A stretch of DNA of 64,000 nt. Source: an uncultured Lachnospiraceae bacterium (GTDB lineage Bacteria > Bacillota > Clostridia > Lachnospirales > Lachnospiraceae). The DNA is taken from the NCBI GenBank assembly GCA_934309145.1, contig CAKRCW010000002.1, positions 124,001 to 188,000 of the forward strand. Reading direction: 5' to 3'. Under the pieces are notes generated by a model, which was given only the letters and a program-made list of their open reading frames with translations, searched no databases and was not told where the DNA came from. This document shows positions 40,884 through 48,731 of the stretch, in pieces. Each line of letters begins with the position of its first letter. Position 1 is the stretch's first letter. The position numbers and the translations under genes are program-made.

Positions 40884-42152
40884 TTATCTCGGTGTTACAG
40901 AAGGCAGAATAATTTTCTGTCCCTCGTATATCCTCTCATCAACATCCATATTGTTAGCTGCCGCTATATCATCGGCATACTTAATTGCTCCATAATTTTC
41001 AAGAGCTATAGAGCCAAGCGAATCTCCGTACTGAATTATATAATATGTAGGATTTCCATTTGTCATTGCAGGCAGTGTCTGCTCAGTAGATATCTCCGCA
41101 GTTGTTGCGGCAACATTCTCAGTACCTGTCTCGGTTGTCACAGCCTCAGTTGTCACAGTTTCTGTCACAGGCGATGCTATTTCCTCTGTCATCTGCGGAA
41201 CTGATGTATCAGAAACACCATCCTGTGATGCATCAGAAAAACTTGCCATTCCTGTGTTCGGTTCTTCAGAAGCGAGCACAGGAGCCACCTCCTCATTTCC
41301 CTTATCATCTGCAGTTAGTTCAAGCTTATTTATAGATATCTCCATCTCCTTCATCTTGTCATAATTACTTATAACAGTTATTCCCATCGCAAGCATGGCA
41401 AGCACAACAAATGAGCTTGCTACATATGCAAGGCTTATCCCGCCCGGCTTATTCCCCTGAATTTTACTGTTTTTCTCACGATAATTTCTTATAAGTTCCT
41501 CGTCTTTTCTCTTTATCTCTGCGTTTTCTTCGTCAGCCACGCCACCCTTCTGCTTTATAATATAACTCTGCATGGCTTCATTTTTAGTATAATAAATATA
41601 GTAGCCCTTCTGTTTTACCAGCTGTCCCTTTTCGTACATATAAAATGCATCGTCACTCTCCAAGGAATCAGTAACGTAAAGCACCTTGTCACGTCCCGGA
41701 AAATTATCGACATGCATCTTCTCTATCTTGTCATTTATAGCAGTCGAAAATCCCATTCTGGATAAGAACCAGCCAACCACAGAAAGCTCAGGAAAGAATT
41801 CTTTGACCTGCTCATATATCTCCGTCCATGCCTCCTGCGTAAATGCACTCTCATCCATATCAAACTCTAAGTTCTGTGCTTCAACTGCACCGCTTATAAA
41901 TATAACATCTCCTACCTCGCTCTTCTCCTGCGTTCCAAGAAGGATTGCCCCTCTCGCATGGGTGCTTCCCGGTCTTGCTATATAATTTAAATATGTAACA
42001 ACATAATCTTCTATGTATATGCGTTTGTTTCCTGATGGATTTCCTATCTGACGTATATTCTTAGGAAGTCTTACATTTGAGCGTCCCTTATTTTGCTCCT
42101 TGTTTTCTTCTCCCTTGGGTTCCGCATTTTTGTCATAGATAACTTCTATCAT
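40884..42152 (-). CDS. LysM membrane protein with MPN/JAB-like N-terminal domain
   Basis: The 422-residue protein starts at ATG 42152 (AAAGGTGG upstream). Residues about 35-190 look like an MPN/JAB fold: ARGAILLGTQ, VIFISGAVEAQN, and VVGWFLSRMGFSTAINDKIE, which aligns with the JAMM motif but with the two metal histidines replaced by Leu and Arg, so it should be inactive. A membrane helix at about 240-265 follows, then a Thr/Glu-rich linker and a C-terminal LysM domain (YIIQYGDSLGSIALENYGAI) that binds peptidoglycan. This implies a cytoplasmic sensor or scaffold tied to the wall. The MPN call is inferred from pattern only. Confidence 0.65.
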   Translation of the reverse strand: MIEVIYDKNAEPKGEENKEQNKGRSNVRLPKNIRQIGNPSGNKRIYIEDYVVTYLNYIARPGSTHARGAILLGTQEKSEVGDVIFISGAVEAQNLEFDMDESAFTQEAWTEIYEQVKEFFPELSVVGWFLSRMGFSTAINDKIEKMHVDNFPGRDKVLYVTDSLESDDAFYMYEKGQLVKQKGYYIYYTKNEAMQSYIIKQKGGVADEENAEIKRKDEELIRNYREKNSKIQGNKPGGISLAYVASSFVVLAMLAMGITVISNYDKMKEMEISINKLELTADDKGNEEVAPVLASEEPNTGMASFSDASQDGVSDTSVPQMTEEIASPVTETVTTEAVTTETGTENVAATTAEISTEQTLPAMTNGNPTYYIIQYGDSLGSIALENYGAIKYADDIAAANNMDVDERIYEGQKIILPSVTPR

Positions 42153-42403
42153 ATATTTCCACCTTTCCCGCAATCTTTTTTGATAGTAATACTTTTTTAA
42201 AGCTATCCAAAGAATAACATGTCCGATAAAAAGCCTACGTCATATTATGTCGCCAAAGAATCCTTTTTCATCGCATCTTTCCTATCATTTCTTGTACTTA
42301 CGACATATCCCTGTTTTATACATAGAATGACTATTTTATCTGTAACCGGTTAATAATATCTACATAAATTAGTATTAACGAAATACTATCCTTCGAGGTG
42401 AAC

Positions 42404-42979
42404 ATGAATAAAATTTTTGAAAAGAAATGTGAAACCGAATACTTCGATGTTGCGAATGGAGATTCATGCACGAAGCTGGGTGAAAACATTTTGAAATATA
42501 TGGATAAGACAATGCCCGAAAATGCTACGCCGGTAATTCTCTGTATAGGGACTGACCGTGCAACAGGTGATTGTCTCGGTCCGCTGGTTGGCGACAAGCT
42601 CATGGATTACAGCAGTAATTTCAAGGTTCTTGGCTGTCTTAGTTCCCCTGTCCACGCCCTTAATCTAAGGCAGGTAATACAGAGCATATATGATAATTAC
42701 AGTAATCCATTTATAATTGCTGTTGACGCTTCTCTTGGAGACCATTCCATGGTTGGTGCTGTTACGGTAAGCAACTGCCCGATATATCCCGGAAAAGGCG
42801 TAAATAAAAAATTACCGGCAATCGGAGATGTCTCGATTACCGGCATTGTAAATATATCTGGTCAAAGCTCACACCTGTTGCAAAGTACAAGACTTCATAT
42901 AGTAATGCAGCTTGCTGATTATATCGCACAGGCACTTAAATATACTATTGATTATTTTGAGGATTTCTGCCCTTTGTAG
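42404..42979 (+). CDS. yyaC: Spore protease YyaC-family protein
   Basis: The 191-residue protein has VILCIGTDRATGDCLGPLVG, FIIAVDASLGDHSMVGAVTV and PAIGDVSITGIVNISG, characteristic of YyaC, a relative of the germination protease fold. It implies a spore-forming lineage. The start is ATG 42404; a GTG at 42398 lies in the ribosome site. The 3' end overlaps the convergent coiled-coil gene by 28 bp. Confidence 0.88.
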   Translation: MNKIFEKKCETEYFDVANGDSCTKLGENILKYMDKTMPENATPVILCIGTDRATGDCLGPLVGDKLMDYSSNFKVLGCLSSPVHALNLRQVIQSIYDNYSNPFIIAVDASLGDHSMVGAVTVSNCPIYPGKGVNKKLPAIGDVSITGIVNISGQSSHLLQSTRLHIVMQLADYIAQALKYTIDYFEDFCPL

Positions 42980-44079
42980 AAGTTGATTGCCTCAGATACG
43001 GTATCTGCATCTCCATCTTCCATGATGGCAATTAAATCTGATAACTTATCCTGTCTGCAAAGCTCCTCACCGAGGTATGACGCATACTGATTGGTTATCT
43101 GTATAACCTTATCGGAATACATCTTCTCACCCTTGGCGATTTTATCCTCAAGCTCCCTTTTCTCTTCCTTTAAATCCTCGAGGGCTTGAAGGTGTTTGCC
43201 ATTAATATCATCTATTATAAGCTGTTTGGTCTCTTCCTCAAACACCCTTAGAGCTTCCTGTTTTTCCGTTCCTATAGCATCCGCCTCATCCTCAAGGCTT
43301 GCCAGCTTTTCATCATAAGAACCAAGGTTGTATCGGCTCTCATCCTTATCCTTGCTTATAGAATTCTTAATAGCATCTATTTGTCTATCATTAGCCTTTA
43401 TTTTATCACGAATGCTTCTCGCCTGAACAACAACGTCATGGTGTCTCATCTTCGTAGTGCTGTATAATACAAAATAAATGATAAGCTGTATAACAACAAA
43501 TATAGCAGCTATAAGCACACACCAGAATGCCATATTGATACCCTTCTTATCAGAAAGGACAAGCTGGTATATAATACCCATTACCGCAGATGGTATACCA
43601 ATAAAATATATTATAAAGCTTAAAAACATGGCTCCCACTTCACCTATACCTCTCGGCATAAACATGGCAAAGAACAGCTTGCTTGACACGAAAGAAGGAA
43701 CTTTGTTTTTCTTGAGGAGAGTTTTCATCTCTATCTCAAGCTCTCTGGTATTCTGACGAATGTCTTTCGTCTCATCCTCTATTCTCTCATTCATTCTTTG
43801 GTTCTTTTTCTTATCACGCTTGTTAGATACCTTTTTCTTTCTGGCACGGTTGTCATCTAATCTGTCATCATAGGTATCTGCTATCTCCTGCTTTCGTTTC
43901 TTTATAGTGGACGAAATTTCATCAGCTATAGCCTTTTCCTTGTTAGCTATGTTTCTAGAGAGTTTCTTTTGGAGACCTTTCATATTCTCAAGCTCTGCCG
44001 CCATCTGGTCTCTCCTTGTGACCTCTTCCTTAGCATTAATAAGATATTCTTCATTCTCGTTAAATACATTCTGTGGCAT
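42952..44079 (-). CDS. Coiled-coil membrane protein of unknown function
   Basis: The 375-residue protein has long charged heptad-type helices on both sides of two membrane segments near residues 150-215 (AMFLSFIIYFIGIPSAVMGI and FWCVLIAAIFVVIQLIIYFV). Both coiled coils should be on the same, probably cytoplasmic, side. No enzyme motif is seen. I use ATG 44079 because AGGAGG is only one base from the ATG at 44085 but seven from this one. It follows the HD-domain gene by 23 nt. Confidence 0.7.
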   Translation of the reverse strand: MPQNVFNENEEYLINAKEEVTRRDQMAAELENMKGLQKKLSRNIANKEKAIADEISSTIKKRKQEIADTYDDRLDDNRARKKKVSNKRDKKKNQRMNERIEDETKDIRQNTRELEIEMKTLLKKNKVPSFVSSKLFFAMFMPRGIGEVGAMFLSFIIYFIGIPSAVMGIIYQLVLSDKKGINMAFWCVLIAAIFVVIQLIIYFVLYSTTKMRHHDVVVQARSIRDKIKANDRQIDAIKNSISKDKDESRYNLGSYDEKLASLEDEADAIGTEKQEALRVFEEETKQLIIDDINGKHLQALEDLKEEKRELEDKIAKGEKMYSDKVIQITNQYASYLGEELCRQDKLSDLIAIMEDGDADTVSEAINFYKGQKSSK

Positions 44080-44102
44080 CTTCATCCCTCCTAAGGATAT
44101 CC

Positions 44103-45197
44103 TTAGTGTGTATTCAGGTATTCATTTAGGCGTTCCTGATCTACCTTTATACGATTGTCCATCGTTTTCATTATATCAACTATCTGATATCTTCTATATA
44201 CGCCATTATTCGACAGGTCATATATCTTATTAGATGAAAATCCTAAAACGACAGGTCTTAATATATTATCAGGATTCTCCGATATTACAAGACCCTTCTC
44301 TCTGTTAGTAAGCTCTACACACACTCCCGGAGTAAGTATCTTTATACTCTTCACAAGTGTTCCTACTATCTGCTCATCGAACTCATCTTTATTCAGAAGC
44401 AGATATTTTATGGCAGCTATCTCCGACTTGGCTTCTTCCTTAAGTCTCATGCATGTCATAGTATCAAATAAATTAGCTACCTTAAGTATCTTGGTACTCT
44501 TAAGCACCTTGCCATTTTCTTCTCTTCCATCGCCATATTCCATCTTGTGAATCTGTGCAATTATACGTCTTACACCGCTGTCAATCCCAAGCTCCGGCTT
44601 TATTAATCCAAGTCCGTCATTCTGGAACTTCTTGACTATAATAAGGTCGTTCGTGTCGTAATCGTCATACTTATCTTTCACCTTATTAGGGAGCATAAGC
44701 TTACCTATATCATGCAAAAGTGCTGCAAGCACCAGCTCCTCCTGCTCCTGAGGTGTGTAGTAAGCGTGTGCAGACATAAGCGCACACAAAATAGCGACAT
44801 TAATAACGTGCTTATATATATAATCAGATGTACTTCTCAAATTCTGTGCAAATACTATCTTATGGTCAAGTCTGCCATAGTTAGTAATTATGGCATTAGC
44901 CAACCTCTTAAGGTTGCGAGGTTCTCTTCCGGCTATTATGCTGTCTAGCTCTTCTCTTATACTGAATACAGCCATAGTCTGGAATCTTTCAAAATCCAGA
45001 TCCTCCTCTGTCATAGGAGGAACCGGTTCTGCCGGCTCAAGTATATATAATCCAAGGAGGCCAAAGTTCTTCACACTGTCTATACCCTGTAGTGTAAGTC
45101 TTGTATTGCGCTCATACAAAAGTACGCCAGACTTATTGTATATCGGCTTTGCAAGTCGCATGCCGTATTTTAAGTCCTCCGACTTAACAAATATCAT
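44103..45197 (-). CDS. HD-domain (HD-GYP-like) phosphohydrolase
   Basis: The 364-residue protein has an N-terminal DUF3391-like region (VKSEDLKYGMRLAKPIYNKS) and an HD domain with LAALLHDIGKLMLPNKV (His162, Asp163). HD-GYP proteins degrade cyclic di-GMP. The GYP-loop equivalent is degenerate here: IHKMEYGDGREENG lacks the canonical HHE and DGxGYP, though KILKVANLFDTMT keeps the D-x-[FY]-D-A-like block. It may hydrolyse another nucleotide or be a receptor. AAGGAGG precedes the ATG. Confidence 0.75.
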   Translation of the reverse strand: MIFVKSEDLKYGMRLAKPIYNKSGVLLYERNTRLTLQGIDSVKNFGLLGLYILEPAEPVPPMTEEDLDFERFQTMAVFSIREELDSIIAGREPRNLKRLANAIITNYGRLDHKIVFAQNLRSTSDYIYKHVINVAILCALMSAHAYYTPQEQEELVLAALLHDIGKLMLPNKVKDKYDDYDTNDLIIVKKFQNDGLGLIKPELGIDSGVRRIIAQIHKMEYGDGREENGKVLKSTKILKVANLFDTMTCMRLKEEAKSEIAAIKYLLLNKDEFDEQIVGTLVKSIKILTPGVCVELTNREKGLVISENPDNILRPVVLGFSSNKIYDLSNNGVYRRYQIVDIMKTMDNRIKVDQERLNEYLNTH

Positions 45198-45274
45198 AAT
45201 GTAACCTCCTTCGTTTTATTTCAACATATAGGATTATTTTATCACACCAAAATTTATAATACAATAAGAAAAAA

Positions 45275-46414
45275 TCACCTGGCCTTGAGCCTCAGAATAC
45301 TTACAAAGAAACCACCAAAAATGCATTGTACTCCAAGCACCATCAAAACCATAGCAGGAATAGTAATTCTCATTATCCTTGATGGCTCTAAATTCCCAAA
45401 CGAAGTCTTACTCCATATAGCAAACGCAACAATTGTGATTGCAAGTCCAACCAAAAACATAATAAAGCCGAAAAGCACGCCCTTTTCCGTAGTAAGCCTG
45501 CTTATTTTCTCTATTGATTTGGTCGTAGGGATATAATTGGTCGAAGCCGCATATATCTTAGTAAATATGGAATATTGTATTACCGTTGCACCAATAATAG
45601 CAAACGCAGCACCATACATCATTGTATGTACATCAAAGGTAACTGTGTTAATTGTAACAGGGCCTATGCCCAGCACAATCATCAATATCATCCCTATTGC
45701 AAATAAAACCATACCCGGATATAAGAACAGCCAATTAGGACTATGTATAAGCAGGAATTTAAGATGTCTCCATCCATCACTCCAGCTTCTAAGATGAGGT
45801 GAGCCCGAACGTCCATCAGGTGACAGTGTTGTAGGCACCTCCGCCATCTTATATTTGTTTAATGTGCATTTGACAACCATTTCACTCGCATATTCCATAC
45901 CGGTTGTCTGTAAATTAAGCTCCAATATACGTTCTCTGTTATATCCTCTTAATCCACAATGAAAATCACCTATCTTACTCGGATAAAACAATCTTCCTAT
46001 AAAGGATAACACCGGATTGCCAAGATATCTGTGCAGCGGAGGCATAGCTCCTTTTTCAATACCACCCTTAAACCTGTTGCCCATAACAAGGTCATAGCCC
46101 TCTCTAAGCTTCTCGACAAATGGCATAAGATGCAAAAAATCATAGCTGTCATCCGCATCGCCCATAATGACATATTCACCAAGAGCCGCCTTTGAACCTG
46201 CAATAAGAGCCGCACCATATCCCCTGACCGGCACATCAACAACTCTTGCACCACATTTCCTTGCTATATCCTGAGAACCATCTGTACTGCCATTATCTGC
46301 AATTAATACTTCCCCATCTACATTATTTTCATTAAGAAATGTCTGTGCCTTTCTTATGCATGTTTCCAAAGTTTCTGCCTCGTTTAAACAGGACATTAAA
46401 ATTGTCAATTCCAT
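45275..46414 (-). CDS. Family 2 glycosyltransferase with C-terminal membrane helices
   Basis: The 379-residue protein has a GT-A domain (about 1-225) with LMSCLNEAETLETCI, ADNGSTDGS and the MGDADDSYDFLHL metal site. Then come four membrane helices. This matches dolichol/undecaprenyl-phosphate sugar transferases, which load a sugar on a polyprenyl carrier. The nucleotide-sugar donor is unknown. It follows the leuA terminator and probably has its own promoter. Confidence 0.85.
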   Translation of the reverse strand: MELTILMSCLNEAETLETCIRKAQTFLNENNVDGEVLIADNGSTDGSQDIARKCGARVVDVPVRGYGAALIAGSKAALGEYVIMGDADDSYDFLHLMPFVEKLREGYDLVMGNRFKGGIEKGAMPPLHRYLGNPVLSFIGRLFYPSKIGDFHCGLRGYNRERILELNLQTTGMEYASEMVVKCTLNKYKMAEVPTTLSPDGRSGSPHLRSWSDGWRHLKFLLIHSPNWLFLYPGMVLFAIGMILMIVLGIGPVTINTVTFDVHTMMYGAAFAIIGATVIQYSIFTKIYAASTNYIPTTKSIEKISRLTTEKGVLFGFIMFLVGLAITIVAFAIWSKTSFGNLEPSRIMRITIPAMVLMVLGVQCIFGGFFVSILRLKAR

Positions 46415-46430
46415 TTTCTCTCCCCCTTGT

Positions 46431-46471
46431 CAAAAAGAGCATTATACATCCAAGTGAATATATAATGCTCT
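46431..46471 (-). terminator. leuA terminator
   Basis: On the minus strand AGAGCATTATA pairs with TATAATGCTCT (11 bp) followed by TTTTTG; 50 nt after the leuA stop. Confidence 0.85.
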
Positions 46472-46522
46472 CTTTAATAAGAACTGGTATTCCAGTTATA
46501 GATACTCTCCCCTGAATTTCCT

Positions 46523-48193
46523 CTACTTCTTTACCAGATGTGTTCTATTCAATGCACTGATTAAAGCAAAGGCAGATGCATCTATAATATCTGTCTTTAT
46601 TCCAGCTCCCCAGGTTATTCCCTCTTTTCCTTCAACCTCAATTCCAACATATGCACAAGCCTGTGAATCAGAGCCCACCTGAAGTGCATGCTCCTCATAT
46701 GTAACAAGCGAAAATCTGATAGAGAAATGCTTCATTATAGCATTGCTTATAGCATCAAGACGTCCGTTTCCATGTCCGTGATATACCTTCTTTATGCCAT
46801 CAACATATATTGTTATCTCAGCGTCAATTCCATCCACCTGCTTGAAATGACATTCCTGAAGCTTAATGGTTGTCTCCTGATTTACATACTCATTCTTAAA
46901 TATATCTAATACTTCCTGAGGTGAAAGTTCCTTGTGCTTATGGTCTGATACATCCTTAACTGTATAACCCAAATCCTCACGCATCTTTGCAGGAAGGTCA
47001 AATCCATATTTCTGCTCAAGCACAAACGCAATACCGCCCTTACCTGACTGGCTGTTAATACGGATTACGTCGCCATCATACTTTCTTCCGATATCCTCTG
47101 GATTAAGCGGAAGATAAGGAACTGTCCACATATTATCAGGATCATTTTCTCTGTGCTTCATACCCTTGGCAATAGCATCCTGATGTGAGCCGGAGAATGC
47201 AGCAAATACCAGCTTACCTGTATATGGTGAACGCTCATAAACATGCATTCTTGTAAGTCTCTCATATACCTCTGTTATATGTGGAATATCTGATAAATCA
47301 AGCTCTGGATCTACTCCATGTGTAAACATATTTATAGCAAGAGTGATAATGTCAACGTTACCTGTTCTCTCACCATTTCCAAATAATGTTCCCTCTATTC
47401 TGTCCGCACCTGCAAGTATTCCAAGCTCAGCATCCGCAACACCACAACCTCTGTCGTTGTGTGGGTGAAGTGATAAAATAACGTTTTCTCTGTCATGCAT
47501 ATTATTGCTCATGTATTCTATCTGGCTTGCATAAACATGTGGAAGCGACATCTCTACTGTTGCAGGAAGATTAATGATTACCTTTCTGTCAGGTGTAGGC
47601 TTCCATATATCTATTACAGCATTACAAACCTCAAGTGCATAATCAATCTCTGTTCCTGTGAAGCTTTCCGGAGAATACTCAAACTGATACTTAACATTAT
47701 ACTGGTCAGCCAAATCATTAAGAAGCTTAGCTCCATCTGTAGCAAGCTTAAGAATTTCTTCCTTTGACTTCTTAAATACCTGTGTTCTCTGTGCATATGA
47801 TGTTGAATTATACAAATGAACTACTGCATTCTTCGCACCCTGTACAGCCTCAAATGTTTTCTTGATTATATGCTCTCTTGCCTGTGTAAGCACCTGAATT
47901 GTAACATCATCAGGTATAAGGTTCTCCTCGATAAGTGTACGACAAAACTTATACTCTGTCTCTGATGCAGCAGGAAATCCTACCTCTATCTCCTTAAAGC
48001 CAATACGAACAAGCTCCTTGAAAAACTCTAACTTTTCCTCAAGACTCATAGGTACAATGAGTGCCTGATTACCATCTCTAAGGTCAACACTGCACCAAGC
48101 CGGTGCTTTGTCAATATATTCCTTGTTTACCCAATTTGTGCTCTGCACTGGTGGCATATAATAGCCACGCTTGTAATGTTCAAAATTCTTCAT
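46523..48193 (-). CDS. leuA: 2-isopropylmalate synthase
   Basis: The 556-residue protein is of the long LeuA form. Its catalytic barrel has APAWCSVDLRDGNQALIVPM, GFPAASETEYKFCRTL and the metal site LSLHPHNDRGCGVADAELG. The C-terminal LeuA regulatory domain has YVNQETTIKLQECHFKQVDG and GRLDAISNAIMKHF. It condenses acetyl-CoA with 2-oxoisovalerate, the first step of leucine synthesis. It is controlled by an upstream T-box with a leucine specifier. No other leucine genes are adjacent. Confidence 0.97.
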   Translation of the reverse strand: MKNFEHYKRGYYMPPVQSTNWVNKEYIDKAPAWCSVDLRDGNQALIVPMSLEEKLEFFKELVRIGFKEIEVGFPAASETEYKFCRTLIEENLIPDDVTIQVLTQAREHIIKKTFEAVQGAKNAVVHLYNSTSYAQRTQVFKKSKEEILKLATDGAKLLNDLADQYNVKYQFEYSPESFTGTEIDYALEVCNAVIDIWKPTPDRKVIINLPATVEMSLPHVYASQIEYMSNNMHDRENVILSLHPHNDRGCGVADAELGILAGADRIEGTLFGNGERTGNVDIITLAINMFTHGVDPELDLSDIPHITEVYERLTRMHVYERSPYTGKLVFAAFSGSHQDAIAKGMKHRENDPDNMWTVPYLPLNPEDIGRKYDGDVIRINSQSGKGGIAFVLEQKYGFDLPAKMREDLGYTVKDVSDHKHKELSPQEVLDIFKNEYVNQETTIKLQECHFKQVDGIDAEITIYVDGIKKVYHGHGNGRLDAISNAIMKHFSIRFSLVTYEEHALQVGSDSQACAYVGIEVEGKEGITWGAGIKTDIIDASAFALISALNRTHLVKK

Positions 48194-48252
48194 GTCATAC
48201 CTTCCTTTCTTTTACAACACATTTTGCTGCATATCTGTGATTTATGTGAAGA

Positions 48253-48543
48253 TGTACACACAAAAAAATAAACCTGTGCCCCTATCCTTAGAGACGCAAG
48301 TTTCTTACGCGGTACCACTCTAATTCATACTTATAAATGTATGCTCTCTCACAGATACGGACTTCTTAAGCCTTATATCCTCCTGCTATAACGGTCAGGT
48401 TCCGTCCGTGTCTACTGATAACCGTGTTACCGTTCAACCGGCTGCTCTGAGGCGAGTTCAAAACTAATCTGACTCTGTCTTGCACCAACCGACAGCTCTC
48501 TGTATGTCTTCCGAGCTTCTACTACTCCTCTTCTCTGCATTTA
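48253..48543 (-). promoter_or_regulatory. T-box leader RNA of leuA (leucine specifier CUC)
   Basis: The minus-strand leader contains the T-box antiterminator sequence AGAGTGGTACCGCG (about 48321-48308). A terminator follows whose 15-bp stem (48303-48289 with 48284-48270, one mismatch) ends in ATTTTTTTG. Upstream lies a Stem I with an AG-bulge region and a specifier loop in which TTTTGAA is followed by CTC (48456-48454) and GCC. CUC is a leucine codon and fits leuA. Uncharged tRNA-Leu would favour antitermination. Confidence 0.9.
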
Positions 48544-48550
48544 TTGATTA

Positions 48551-48579
48551 ACATTATCATATAGAGGGTGATATGTCAA
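48551..48579 (-). promoter_or_regulatory. Promoter of the leuA T-box transcript
   Basis: TTGACA (48579-48574) on the minus strand is followed after 17 nt by TAATGT (48556-48551), or after 15 nt by GATAAT. The start would fall just before the T-box Stem I. Confidence 0.6.
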
Positions 48580-48731
48580 CCAGATTTTGTAAGGCTGTAA
48601 TCTTAACCACTGCTATTATCAAATGCACCAATGCGTTAAATATCCCCCCCTCTTTGTTGAAATAACTATATGTATATGATATATTTTAACTATATTATAT
48701 TCCATAAAAATATATAACTTGGGAGGATTAT

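Noticed and set aside
42180..42400. Search for a sigma-F/G-type promoter before yyaC
   Set aside because: No convincing -35/-10 pair for a sporulation sigma factor could be picked by eye.
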